Source of the DNA: Nemertoderma westbladi
Lineage: Eukaryota; Xenacoelomorpha; Nemertodermatida; Nemertodermatidae
DNA: 48,971 bases
Direction of reading: 5' to 3'
NCBI GenBank assembly: GCA_032718475.1
Contig: JAUCBJ010004784.1
Coordinates: forward strand, 1 to 48,971
Made by a program: the position numbers and the translations under genes. Under the pieces are notes generated by a model. It searched no databases and was not told the origin of the DNA. It was given only the letters and a program-made list of their open reading frames with translations. Below, piece after piece: positions 1 to 10,255 of this stretch (positions within the stretch are counted from its first letter, which is position 1; each line of letters begins with the position of its first letter).

Positions 1-118
1 TTGATCCACAGTTTACACATACACGTATCACCACGAGTGTATTGATCCAAAGTTTGCACATACACGTATCACCACGAGTGCATTGATCCACAGTTTGCAC
101 ATACACGTATCACCACTA
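1..118. repeat. 41-bp minisatellite, three copies, in glycosyltransferase intron (partial)
   Basis: Tandem units beginning TTGATCCACAGTTTACACAT repeat with a 41-bp period and run off the left edge of the window. The same unit forms a longer array at 28757-29573, inside the intron of the complete paralogous glycosyltransferase gene. Its position downstream of the exon at 407-1015 (minus strand) therefore marks it as the equivalent intron. Confidence 0.9.
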
Positions 119-406
119 CCATTTTACACATTTGTAGACGGTTTAGACATTGTCCCGGGCGATCATTAGAGACGCGATGCCACTAGGCCTATCACTATGG
201 AAAGTGCTACAAAGAAATTTGATATAAAATTGAAACAATTGCCAACGAATTGTTCGTAACGTACGTTGTGCAGGCTGAAATGCCTGCACAAAGGCTTTAA
301 AAATAATTCATGAAGATTTGTTTTCGTTATATAGATATGTATATAGCCAACTAAACATCATGCACATAATTATAAGACAGTCGCCACTAAGTATACTGCT
401 AAATAC

Positions 407-1015
407 CTTGTGTTTGATCTCATCCCAATTATCACCTTCCGGTTCACGGTTTGTGTGCAGCCATATTCTCTCCATACCGGCGTTCTTATGAGCCGAGAGG
501 ATGGCGAGAAGATGGTCGAACCGAATATCGTAGGGTTTATCTGTGTCGACAACGAACCAAATAAAATGAATAACAGATGGGACGACGAGTTCCTTTTCCG
601 GACCCAACGTTGTCACCAAGTCTGTTGGACCCGGTTTGCTTACTGGCATTCTCGTATCTATTATATCTGTGGAATAAATGGATCCTGGGAATGTCCTATA
701 AACAGTAGATTCTTTTACAGTAACTGTTGACGTCTTTGATACATTTATCGTTGACACTTCCATTAGATCTGCCCTTGTGTCATCAGTAAGATCTAAAACA
801 AGCCTTTCGGTGTATCTCGTGTTCATTTTTCTTTGATGTTCAGTCCGTTCTCCAATTTTGTCCATTTTTGGTGTGTATTCGATAATTCGAAATTTTGCCA
901 TATTAATGGATTGTATATTGGTTCCCAGAACATTGTCAATTTCAACTCTGAAGACACCAATTAATAAACATAAGCACGCTAGTATTGGAAACCAAACAAA
1001 TCTCCGAGATATCAT
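407..1015 (-). CDS. Type II membrane glycosyltransferase, exon 1 (paralogue copy, 3' part outside window)
   Basis: This is the first coding exon (203 codons) of a putative Golgi glycosyltransferase, closely similar to exon 1 of the complete gene at 27813-30486. I start it at the ATG giving MISRRF because that start is shared by both copies. An in-frame ATG four codons upstream (MSLT) exists only here. Residues about 7-26 form a hydrophobic signal anchor (FVWFPILACLCLLIGVF), followed by a Ser/Thr-rich stem. Near the end, VIHFIWF is the first strand of the sugar-binding-region family fold. The exon ends after ...EIKHK at a GT donor (plus-strand AC at 405-406). The DXD-bearing second exon must lie left of base 1. 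Compared with the other copy it lacks four residues, in two small indels. Whether this copy is functional cannot be judged. Confidence 0.8.
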
Positions 1016-1036
1016 TGTTAATGACATAAGTTGCAA

Positions 1037-1395
1037 TTATTTATCTCAACCGGAGACAGAGAAGTAATGCTATACGTATGGTACACAGTTAGGGCGTATT
1101 CATACCACCAAGCCTTCCCCAAAAACAATCACGGAAGAAGTGTTTGACATGAGCGGCACCACATTCAAAACAAAGAGAAACCTAATACTGAACTACTACA
1201 GCATTCCAGTACCTGACTAGATGAGACACACATTGCTCGTTCTCTTAGAGCCTTGCCATCCGTGACGTTGACATTGTTTACATAATTTAATTGTAATTGT
1301 GGATACCATGAATTGCATGCAATTCCTATGATTATCAATTGTGATTAATTCAACTTATTTGTGTTCATTTCTTGTGGGACTCTTGTCGTCTATGA
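1037..1395. other. Upstream region of the partial glycosyltransferase; no gene seen
   Basis: No coding frame or recognisable element was found. The first 50 bases upstream of the exon are shared with the paralogue (30487-30545), after which the two sequences diverge. The duplicated block therefore ends close to the start of the gene. Confidence 0.5.
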
Positions 1396-1546
1396 TAGGG
1401 TAAATGAGATCCAAACACTACCTATTTTGAAGACCTCAGGGGGGACACCATCTACTCCACTGGCACGATTTTTATGCAGTTGCAGCCAATGGGAGTATCT
1501 GGGAGTACAGACTTTGGATGATTGCCTGCTGTCATCGGCTTTATTG
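1396..1546 (-). pseudogene. LINE reverse transcriptase fragment, left part
   Basis: Read on the minus strand this encodes NRASGVDGVPPEVFKI, the typical LINE reverse transcriptase block before the first catalytic motif. The same peptide occurs on the plus strand at about 5220-5270, so both derive from one LINE family. The fragment is broken at its right end by the foldback element at 1547-2670 and resumes at 2671. Confidence 0.75.
1536..1546. repeat. Left target-site duplication of foldback element
   Basis: CGGCTTTATTG here is repeated exactly at 2671-2681, immediately outside the opposite end of the 15-bp-unit element. The true duplication could be shorter than 11 bp if some matching bases are chance. 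Confidence 0.6.
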
Positions 1547-1551
1547 GATGT

Positions 1552-1734
1552 AGGACAATTCGGTCCCGGACAATTCGGTCCGGACAATTCGGTCCCGGAC
1601 AATTCGGTCCAAAACACTAAATAAATGGGACCGAATTGTCCGGGACCGAATTGTCCGGGACCGAATTGTCCTAGGACCGAATTGTCCGGGACCGAATTGT
1701 CCGAGACCGAATTGTCCGGGACCGAATTGTCCGG
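1552..1734. repeat. 15-bp unit array, left arm, itself palindromic
   Basis: Forward units GGACAATTCGGTCCC run to about 1614. An A-rich spacer (AAAACACTAAATAAAT) follows, then the same unit reversed to 1734. One arm alone could form a long hairpin. Confidence 0.9.
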
Positions 1735-2357
1735 TTCCTGATAGCAACATTTTAGTGCTTTTTTGATATTGGTGAATGTTCTAGAACATTAGTAGAGATA
1801 TTTGTTATGGTAGCTAGTGTTATTTACTTGCTAGAATTTTTTGAAATTTTAAAAATACTGCATTTTTTTTATTTTTGTTATTGGTAAGTGTTCGAGAACA
1901 TTATTATATATTATTTATTAAGGTGTAGCTAGTGTTTTTTTTTACTAGCTAGCATTTCCTTGAAATTATAAAAACACTTGTGAAAACATTGATATTTCAG
2001 AGTTAGGCCTAAACTGTTGCTGATTATATTAATTACCAACAATATTGATGATATTATAACAGTCCCTGAATGAGATCCTGCTTATCTAGGATAATAATTT
2101 AGGCTTGTTAACCAACCAACAACACATACAGTATACTTACGCAATATATAAAAAAATCAGTTTTAAACATTTTAAATACATACTATTACTAGCTAGTAAA
2201 TAATTCACAAGCTCCATAAAAACACCATAGCTACCATAACTAATAATGTTAACAAAAAAAGTAAATTTTTTTATTAAAAAAAAAAAAACACTAGCTACCA
2301 TATAATAATATATGTTAAGGTTCTAGAACATTCACCATTATATAGTACCAATTAAAT

Positions 2358-2664
2358 TTGGTCCCGGACAATTCGGTCCTGGACAATTCGGTCCCGGACA
2401 ATTCGGTCCCAGACAATTCGGTCCCGGACAATTCGGTCCCGGACAATTCGGTCCCGGACAATTCGGCCCCGGACAATTCGGTCCCGGACAATTCGGTCCC
2501 GGACAATTCGGTCTCATTAATATGCATGTTTTGGGACCGAATTGTCCTAGTCAGTATCCGGACAATTCGGTCCCAAAACACAAACTTAATGGGACCGAAT
2601 TGTCCGGGACCGAATTGTCCGGGACCGAAATGTCCGGACCGAATTGTCCGGGACCGAATTGTCC
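2358..2664. repeat. 15-bp unit array, right arm
   Basis: About 11 forward units are followed by a spacer, one isolated reversed unit (about 2534), one isolated forward unit (about 2559), the spacer AAAACACAAACTTAAT and about 5 reversed units. That spacer resembles the left-arm spacer in the same orientation, so both arms derive from one palindromic module. Confidence 0.9.
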
Positions 2665-2670
2665 TGCTTC

Positions 2671-2760
2671 CGGCTTTATTGATGACATCAACCGGCTGTT
2701 GGATAAGTTTCTGTAGATTATCTGAGTACTGCCTGTTAAGAGACCTAGATACATACAGTA
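2671..2760 (-). pseudogene. LINE fragment, right part (continues the fragment at 1396-1546)
   Basis: On the minus strand this reads toward ...DVINKA, which continues in frame into the LINE piece at 1396-1546 once the foldback element is removed. It is the upstream side of the same reverse transcriptase fragment. The boundary at about 2760 is approximate because similarity upstream could not be recognised. Confidence 0.5.
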
Positions 2761-3016
2761 TTTAACTGCATTCATGGACGATGTAGTACCTTTGAGTTGG
2801 GATTCTCTCTTGTTAGGGACTTTCATCAAGTAGTGGTGAGAATGTCGAAATCCCAAATTTGATTCCCGTGTGTGTATCTCTAGTTAAATATCCTCCAATA
2901 AAACTCCACAATCCCCTACCATACTCCCTTCTCATATCACTCTGGGTTATAGAAAGAAAGGTATATTTGATGAAGGAACTACACTCTAGGAATGAAGTTC
3001 CCCATCCAATATCGAC
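2761..3016. other. Short spacer before LINE; no gene seen
   Basis: No recognisable gene or structure. It may hold decayed endonuclease sequence of the following LINE, but no motif is readable. Confidence 0.3.
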
Positions 3017-5072
3017 TTGTTAAATACACCAATCAAAACCTCAAACCGCTTTGAAGCACTTCAGTCAATGGATGAAGACCAGTCCATCGATTCAATATAC
3101 CAGAATATAATAACAGCCCACAAGGAATCAGCTAAGAGGCATATCCCCCAGAAACCCAAACGAAAACAGTATGTGCTATGGCAAAACTCTGAGGTTACTT
3201 GTAAGAGCGAAGATCTTAAGATAGCCTACAAAGTTAAAACCGAACAACCAACAACAGAAAACATTAACAAGGTTGAGAAAGCTAAGGACGATCTTAAATT
3301 GGCCTACAACATCAGCCAGGAAAAGTACATACAGGATATAATTGAAGCAATTACAATTGCTCACATACAGCAACAATCAAGACTTACCTGGCAAACTGTA
3401 AATGAGGTATCTTGTTGGAAAAGTTGTGCAAAGAGACGCCTCAAAGCCGATAGTCCAGAAGAATGTGTTGGGAAGTGGAAAAATCACTTCAGCAACTTGC
3501 TTGGGCAGCCACCAAACACCGAGCTCAGCCCTACAAGGAAAATATATGAATAGAAATAGATATAGAAATAGGGGACTTCACACCTGCCGAACTACAAAGA
3601 AGCATTAAAAGCATGTCCAATAATAAAGCGAGTGGATTAGATTAAATCCCAGCGGAGGTATGGAAAACCGGAGTGCTAAACAGACCATATTGAATGTTTG
3701 CAACCGGATGTTAAAAGGGGAAAAGCCACCACCAATTTGGACTAAAGGTCAACTAAAGCCTCTCCCCAAGAAAGGAGACCTCGGCATACCAACAAAACTA
3801 TCGTGGGATCTGTCTGCTTGTGGTAGCTGCAAAAATATACAATAAAATGATTCTATATAGGATTAGGCCTCACATAGAGAAACTACTGCGTAAGAGCTAA
3901 AACGGATTTCGACCAAGTAGATCAACAATATCTCAGATACTTGCACTACGGAGACTGATTGAAGGAATTAAGTCAAAGAATCTCCCCGCAGTCATGACTT
4001 TTGTGGACTTCAAAAAGGCATTCGACTCCATCCATAGAGGTAAAATGCTTGAAATCCTAAGAGCTTATGGAATACCAGAAGTAATTGTTGCTGGCATTTG
4101 ATTGTTATATTGTGACACAGAAGCGCAGGTACTCTCACCAGATGGTGAAACTGAGTTTTTCTCATTCCTGGCTGGCGTACTGCAAGGTGACACATTAGCA
4201 CCATTACTATTTGTAATTGTGCTGGATTACGCAATGATGACAGCCACAAAGGGTGAAGGCCTGGGATTCACACTTCAAGAACGCAGAAGTAGTAGATATC
4301 CGGCAACTACAGTCACAGACACCGACGTCGCGGATGACATCGCCCTGCTCCCTAATACGCTAGCAGATGCACAGCTTCTACTGAATAAAGTGGAGAGGGC
4401 TGCTAAGGAGGTTGGATTGCATATAAATGCTACCAAGACCGAATTCATGACTTTTAATGTTGATGGAAACTTGACAACCATTGATAATAATCAACTAAGG
4501 AAGGTCGACGACTTCCTGTACCTTGGATCATGGATAGAGAGTAGCAAAAAGGACATAGAAGTTAGGAAAGCAAAGGCTTGGGTAGCTCTATCAAAAATGG
4601 ATACCATCTGGAAATCAGATCTCTCCAGGCACCTGAAGACTAAGTTCTTTCGAGCCACAGTGGAAAGTGTATTTTTATACGGGGGTGAGACCTGGACACT
4701 GACTAAATCACTTGAACAACGAATTGATGGTTGCTACACAAGCCTACTAAGGGCAGCCCTAAACATCAGCTGGAGACAACACATGACAAACGCCGAGCTT
4801 TATGGTACAATAACAATACCACCTGTATCAACCACCCTCCGTGAACGCAGATTAAGATTCAGTGGGCACTGCTGGCGAAGTAAAGACGAGGTCATACCAG
4901 TTCTACTTTTCTGGCAACCAACTCATGGAAAGCGTATTCGTGGACGACCGGCCATAACATATATAGATCAACTTGAAAGGGATACTGAACTTGGGAGAAA
5001 CGAAATTGCGACAACTATGGAGAATCGGGAAACGTGAAAGGATCTCATTTCCACTGTCCGAGTTCGCCTGAC
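3017..5072 (+). pseudogene. Non-LTR retrotransposon (LINE) ORF2, endonuclease-RT linker plus reverse transcriptase, degraded
   Basis: The first piece (3017-3553) begins near NRFEALQ, typical of the linker before LINE reverse transcriptase, and ends with a KWKNHFSNLL-like segment. The RT follows in shifted frames with several stops. NNKASGLD lies near 3620-3640, KIYNKMIL near 3835-3855, GFRPSRSTI near 3902-3930 and FVDFKKAFDS at about 3999-4029. From 4102 to 5037 one open frame carries GVLQGDTLAPLLF, the catalytic box as VADDIALL (about 4327) and the family C-terminus FSGHCWR with RGRP. Two aspartates remain in the catalytic box, but the residue before them departs from the usual Tyr/Phe-Ala. 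At least two frameshifts and stops (for example in the region 3640-3900 and at about 4100) make it inactive. A (TAG)n tail at 5073-5090 probably marks the 3' end. Further fragments of the same family lie at 28565-28757, 46007-46375 and 46405-46468. Confidence 0.85.
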
Positions 5073-5090
5073 CTAGTAGTAGTAGTAGTA
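5073..5090 (+). repeat. (TAG)n microsatellite at LINE 3' end
   Basis: Six TAG/AGT triplets directly follow the last readable LINE codons. LINEs of several clades end in short tandem repeats rather than poly(A), so this is a plausible 3' terminus. Confidence 0.6.
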
Positions 5091-5290
5091 GCTCCTCAAT
5101 AATGACAGGGTATTGCCTGATAACTTTATAGAAGTAAAAGTGTCTGAGTTTGTACTCCCAGATATTCCCGTGGAGATATCTCCTTTGCAGAAGTGAAGGC
5201 TGCTGTAAAGAGCATTAAGACCAATCGCGCCAGTGGAGTAGATGGTGTTCCCCCTGAGGTCTTTAAAATACCTGAGTGTTCAAAGCTCAT
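5091..5290 (+). pseudogene. Second-family LINE reverse transcriptase fragment
   Basis: This encodes VLPDIPVE then, after a frameshift, NRASGVDGVPPEVFKI. It is the same family as the minus-strand fragment at 1396-1546, retained upstream of the gypsy pol remnant. It ends where gypsy-like sequence begins, without a clean junction I can identify. Confidence 0.7.
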
Positions 5291-5339
5291 ATATCCCATC
5301 ATAGTAGACTACAGTCTATAAGATCATATTGGTTTTTGT

Positions 5340-6071
5340 GACTTAGAACCCCACCATATAGTGACAGAGGGACAACCAATCAAGCAGAGACCTTACAGGG
5401 CGCCGTATGGACAAAGGGAATATCTTAAGAATACAATTCAGGAAATGGAAGATAATGGAATTATAGAGGAAAGCTATAGTCCTTGGAGCAGTCCAGTAGT
5501 GTTAGTGAAGAAACCCAATGGCAAGTTACGTTTTTGCGTAGATTACAGAAAAGTAAATGCTATAACTAAAATACCACAACATCCCTTACCTAAGATAGAT
5601 GAGGTTTTAGACCAGTTGGGTGGAAATGGTTGGTTTACTACTTTAGACCTGACAAGTGGTTATTGGAATATGCCGGTTGCACAAGAAGACGTTGAAAAAA
5701 CGGCATTTGTCACGCAAGGAGGCCATTGGCAGTTTATAAGAATGCCCTTTGGGTTAGCAGGTGCTGCCCCTTCATTTCAAAAAATGATGTCAAGAGTACT
5801 TAAGAGATTGGAAGGAAAGATATGTTTAGTTTACCTAGATGACGTCATTATATACTCTCCCACATTCGAAAGACATCTACAAGATGTATCTGAGGTATTA
5901 GCTACTATTGCTGCAGCTGGGCTTAAGTTACGCATTACGAAGTGCCAATTTGCGAGCCAGAAGGTAGAATACTTAGGACACGAATTGAGCACACTGGGAA
6001 TAACGCCCTCAAGTAAAAACAAACAAGCTGTCAGGGAATTTACAAATTTTAAAATGGCTAATACTAAATAA
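5340..6071 (+). pseudogene. pol: Ty3/gypsy pol, reverse transcriptase domain (5'-truncated)
   Basis: About 240 codons cover the RT palm and fingers of a Ty3/gypsy (Metaviridae-type) polyprotein. Visible motifs in order are RPYRAPYGQRE, the SPWSSPVVLVKKPNGKLRFC block, LDLTSGYWNMPV, MPFGLAGAAPSFQ and the catalytic YLDDVIIYS (Asp codons at 5838-5843), followed by CQFASQKVEYLGHELS. The core catalytic aspartates are intact. Gag and protease are absent upstream, where LINE sequence occurs instead. The frame stops at 6069-6071, shortly after the RT. The thumb and nearly all of RNase H are missing, and coding resumes in another frame at 6097. This is a dead copy by internal deletion. Confidence 0.9.
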
Positions 6072-6096
6072 AGAGAGTTCAGGAAGGCTAATTCGT

Positions 6097-7837
6097 TGGA
6101 GTCTAGCTCTGCAAGAATATCGCTTTACAGTAGAACACCGACCGGGCCGTTTACATGCGAACGTAGATGCCCTTAGTAGGAATCCTGTTGGTAAGGAAGA
6201 GAGCAATGATGAGTCAGATATACCGGGACCTATTATACAAGAATTTCAAAGGGACAAAGTAAAAATTAAGGGAGCGGGGAACTCCACAGAAAGTCAAGAA
6301 AAGAGAAAGTATGCAGAAAAAGTGGACACAGATAAACATCCAGAAATAGTAGGAGTAACACAAGTATTAGGTAATCACGACGACTTAGTATCCAAAGAAA
6401 CCTGGCTAAAAGATTTAAATAGTGACCCAACATTAGAACAATTAATAAGAATAAAAAATAACCAACAAGGTCCTCCGATCGGAGAAGTAGAGATAAAACA
6501 AATAAATCGTTTAGCCCCACTAGTCGAAATAGATGATAAGACGGGTTGGTTGTATTTTAAGGGCCCCCGTAAACAAGAGCATTTGTTGGTTATTCCAACC
6601 ACAGCCAGATCAATGATATTAAAACAATTCCATAGCTCCTCGTTTGGAGGCCACTTTGCCTTTAAAAGAACTTACCATAAAATTAGAGAACGTTACTGGT
6701 GGCCAGAAATGCGTAAAAATATTAAATCGTATTGTGGCTCTTGTTTACCTTGTCAATTAGCCAAGCGCCCCAGAACCAAATATGTTACACCATTACATCC
6801 TATACCAGCAGTCATAAAACCATTTGATAGATGTCAAATGGATTTATTCGGACCATTTCATGAGTCCATTAGCGGTAACAAGTACATAATGTTGTTTACT
6901 GACAGTTTAACTCGTTGGCCTGAGGCAAGAGCCATTTCAAATAAGTCAGCTCAGACTATTGCAGAAGCTTTTATAAGCGAAGTTGTATCTAGACATGGTG
7001 CCCCGATAATTTTGTTATCAGACCAGGATAGCAATTTTATGTCATCATTATTCGAGTATGTTACTACTTTGTTAGGTACGAAACATAGTAAAGCAGTGAT
7101 ATATCACCCACAAACTATGGGTCTCGTAGAACGTTTAAATCAAACATTAGTAACAATGCTCAGCATTTTTGTTGATGAACAACAAAATGAATGGGATAAA
7201 TTTCTACCAGCTGTGCTATTAGCATACCGTACCACACAGCAAGAATCCCTGAAAGCAACTCCCTTTCAGTTGACATACGGACGTACAGCGGTTATGCTTA
7301 CAGATGCTATGCTACTGGCGGCTCGAAATAATATCTCACTTAATAACTATTCTAGAAACCTGGCAGAAGTATTAAGAGTCAATCGAAAAAGGGCCGTCGA
7401 CAATTTAACTATCAGTAAAGAGAGACAAGCAAGGTCGTATAACCAGCAGAACAAAACAACATCGCCAGAATACGGAGTTGGAGATTACGTCCTTATAGAA
7501 AGAAAAAAAATATCCTGCCGGATTATCACGCAAATTGTGTACGAAATATAGCAAACCATATAGAGTAATAGCCAAACTGGTAGATAATTTAGAACTCCAC
7601 AGCGCAGGTCACAGAGGAAATACGAAGATAGTTCATTCTAATATGGTGAAGTTAGCGAAGTTCAGTAAAAGCCAAGGCCTATTTAATTATTCGTCAGAGT
7701 CAAGTGATCTTCCCGAAACATCGGAATCCATAGATATATGTAGTACGGAGGAGGATAGCCACTCAGGAAGACAGGATCACCTCTATGCAAGAAAAAAAGG
7801 TCATGGGCAGGATCACAACTATGCAAAGAAAAAGTAA
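6097..7837 (+). pseudogene. pol: Ty3/gypsy pol, RNase H tail and integrase
   Basis: The frame opens with LALQEYRF and EHRPGRLHANVDALSR, the extreme C-terminus of gypsy RNase H, fused by deletion to the RT upstream. The integrase follows: an HHCC zinc-binding region (about 6630-6770, including CGSCLPCQLAK), then a core with catalytic Asp codons at 6841-6843 (MDLFG) and 7021-7023 (LSDQDSNF) and Glu at 7129-7131 (LVERLNQ). The last two are 35 residues apart, the canonical DD35E spacing. A frameshift in an A-run (about 7502-7510) separates the core from the C-terminal domain, which continues in the frame ending at 7837 (KLCTKYSKPYRVIAKL, then HSNMVKLAKF). The tail ends with two near-identical HDxxYAxKK-type repeats. 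Catalytic residues look intact, but the frameshift and the missing RNase H make it non-functional. Confidence 0.9.
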
Positions 7838-8337
7838 AACAAATAATTTAGTAAACTAAATAAGTAAAAACAGAGAAATAATAACAGGAAATACAATATT
7901 GTTTTGTATATAGAAACGTAAATAAAAAAAAAGATATTAATTAAAGAATGTAGTAGTAATTTAGAAATAAAGTTAGATTAATTTAGATATGCTCAGGTGA
8001 AATGCTCAAAGCTCGGTGTACTTTTAATTAATACTCTGTTGTAGTTAGAAAGTTTAGTGAAGTTTATAAATTACATTATAATAACTTGTTATATGATGTG
8101 CGGTAAATGCATGAACTGATTGCTTTTATAGCTTGATCTTAAAACTTATCTGTGTGTAACATTCGTATATTTCCTATATACAGTAGAACAATGATGGTGA
8201 ATGATGTAATAATTACCGATTAATGTTTTAGGGTTTAGTAGTATATTTTATTTTTGTGCATCTATTCGCCCTGCATCGTTATAGGGAAGAGAGTGAAAAC
8301 AAGGTTTTCCTTTTAAAACTCGAGTCGAGTTTTCGTT
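7838..8337 (+). other. Gypsy 3' untranslated region; no gene seen
   Basis: AT-rich sequence between the end of pol and the polypurine tract. It contains a small perfect palindrome, AACTCGAGTCGAGTT, at about 8317-8331. Nothing else is recognisable. Confidence 0.5.
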
Positions 8338-8348
8338 AAGGGAGGGGG
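8338..8348 (+). other. Polypurine tract of gypsy element
   Basis: AAGGGAGGGGG lies immediately before a TG dinucleotide, the expected plus-strand primer position at the 5' edge of a 3' LTR. Confidence 0.6.
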
Positions 8349-8741
8349 TGCCAAGAAATATATGAAATAAATTCAAAAGAATATAAAAGGTCAGTTACCT
8401 AGAAAAATACAATCATGCTTTCTTCACACAAAAATGTCAATTCAGTTCCCACTGATGCGAAAATAGACCACCAAGGGATAAGACACTCCGAGCTATAACT
8501 ATACTGGAACCCCAAGAGAGTTTTTTACGACTAAAATCAATAAATAACATACAATCATACGGTAGGTAGACTTTACTTTAAGCGGCTTATTGAATAACCC
8601 CCACCAATAGTTAAAGATGCCATGACAAATTATTTTCGCTTCATGGCGTTTGAATTAATTTCTAGGAGATATTTAAGACAACATTTAGCCATTCAACCTT
8701 AACCCTATTAATACCGGGCTATAAAATGTTGTACAAATACC

Positions 8742-8776
8742 GGGGGGGGGGGGGTCATATTGACCCCCCCCCCCCT
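8742..8776. repeat. G-run / TCATATTGA / C-run hairpin, left copy
   Basis: About a dozen G, then TCATATTGA, then about a dozen C form a near-perfect inverted repeat. The same motif lies at the opposite end (10217-10255). Confidence 0.9.
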
Positions 8777-9224
8777 CTAAAATCTACAAATATTTACGAA
8801 AACGTCTGATTTTTTTTATTGTACGTAGGTATCACTTCTCTGGATCGGACCGAAAAAAAAAATTTTCGAAAAAATGTACTGGGGTGGTTATATTGCAACA
8901 CCAAAATTACAAGTAGTGCACAATTTTCACAAAATTTGAAAGTTACATTTTCGGCTAATTATTTTTCAATACAGGTTTTCTGGGGTGCAAAATACATTGG
9001 AAAATATTTAAAAATGATATGATTACTATAAATGGTTGTTTAGTCCTCTCTGCGTAGGAAAAAAATGAAAAAAACAAGTAACCAGCACTTTTCAGTTAGA
9101 ACACAAAATTGTTAATTCACTTATACGATGCTATAAATTCACATTTTCAGGTTTTCGAGGGCGCTGATTCTAATGGAATACTTTTCTAATATGCCAGATC
9201 ATTGCTACTTGTATTTTTCGGCGT

Positions 9225-10020
9225 AATTTGGCAAATTTTGGTGCTAGCACCAAATTTCGTACCCATCACCAAAAAGTGCAATGTCCAGTGCTGTTTTTAT
9301 TGATTCCATCGGATTCAGGACCCTCATAAACCCGTATAACGCAAGAAACAAGGTGATACTATCTACTTATCAATTTGCATATTTTCCAAAATTTGGTGCT
9401 GGCACAACAATTTTCACCCACCGGCGAAAAATACAAGTTTGAGAACTCTTATGAAATTTTTACTGATTCCATTGAATTCAGAACCATCACAAACCCGTAT
9501 AACGCAAGAAACAAGGTGACACAATCAATTGATATATTTGATGGTTTTCAAAATTTGGTGCTAGCACCACATTTTGCACCCACATCCGAAAAATACAAGT
9601 TTGAGATGTCTAGTTAGATAATTATATTTTCCATTGAATTCAGAACAGCCATAAACCTCTAAAACGCAAGAAATAAATTGTCACAAGCAATTTTATCTAT
9701 TGAATGGATTTTCAAAATTTCGTGCTAGCACCAAAATTTGCACACAGCACCGAAAAATACAAGTTTGATACGCTTGGTGCAACTCGTATATATTTCGTCG
9801 AATCCAGAACCCCAAAAAACCCCAATTGCGTAAAAAACAACTTTCAAACAATCAATTTACCAAATTGACTTACTTCAAAATTTGGTGCTGGCACCAAAAT
9901 TTGGCACCCACCGAAAAAAACAAGTTTGAAATTTCTAAATCAATTTATATGAATTCCATCCAATTTCTAACACCAAAAAACCGGTGTAAATCAAAAATAG
10001 AGATGTTACAATTCATATTT
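9225..10020. repeat. Internal tandem repeat of piggyBac-like element, about 160-bp period, 5 copies
   Basis: Each unit contains TTTGGTGCTAGCACCAAA (or a close variant) with the palindrome GGTGCTAGCACC, then GAAAAATACAAGTTTGA, then an AACGCAAGAAA-like segment. Units begin near 9230, 9392, 9550, 9715 and 9880 and diverge moderately. Short ORFs across them are by-products. Confidence 0.8.
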
Positions 10021-10216
10021 AATGTAATGTAATTTTCAAAAAACGTCTCAAAAAAAGTGCCAAAAGTAGGGTTAAAAAATGGTGCTATAACTCGAAAAGT
10101 ACGCAATATTTTTGAAAACGGTTTTCACTACTAGGAAAACAATAGATTTTTAGGAAAAGTCATAAAATTTCAGATTCCCAACTGCGTTTGTTTCAGAATT
10201 ATAATAAAAAAACCAC

Positions 10217-10255
10217 GGGGGGGGGGGGTCATATTGACCCCCCCCCCCCCCCGGG
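10217..10255. repeat. G-run / TCATATTGA / C-run hairpin, right copy
   Basis: Same hairpin as at 8742-8776, adjacent to the right terminal inverted repeat of the piggyBac-like element. Confidence 0.9.

Larger units (their letters stand above)
1547..2670. mobile_element. Foldback (TU/FB-like) element with 15-bp tandem terminal repeats
   Basis: The element starts GATGTAGGACAATTCGG and its other end reads, in reverse complement, GAAGCAGGACAATTCGG, so the ends are inverted repeats. Each end is an array of the 15-bp unit GGACAATTCGGTCCC. The left array has about 4 forward then 7 reversed units (1552-1734). The right array has about 11 forward units, one isolated reversed unit, one isolated forward unit, then about 5 reversed units (2358-2664). 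The AT-rich core (about 1765-2345) carries a second, imperfect inverted repeat containing TTCTAGAACATT. No protein is encoded, so movement would need enzymes in trans. The 11-bp flanking duplication and the split LINE support insertion. The architecture matches foldback transposons such as sea-urchin TU, known for 15-bp tandem outer repeats. Relationship beyond architecture is inference. Confidence 0.75.

Noticed and set aside
1-118. Telomeric or subtelomeric repeat
   Set aside because: The unit is 41 bp, not a telomere motif, and it recurs inside an intron.
410-730. Plus-strand ORFs over the glycosyltransferase exons (also 29869-30147)
   Set aside because: They are shadows of the well-supported minus-strand coding exons.
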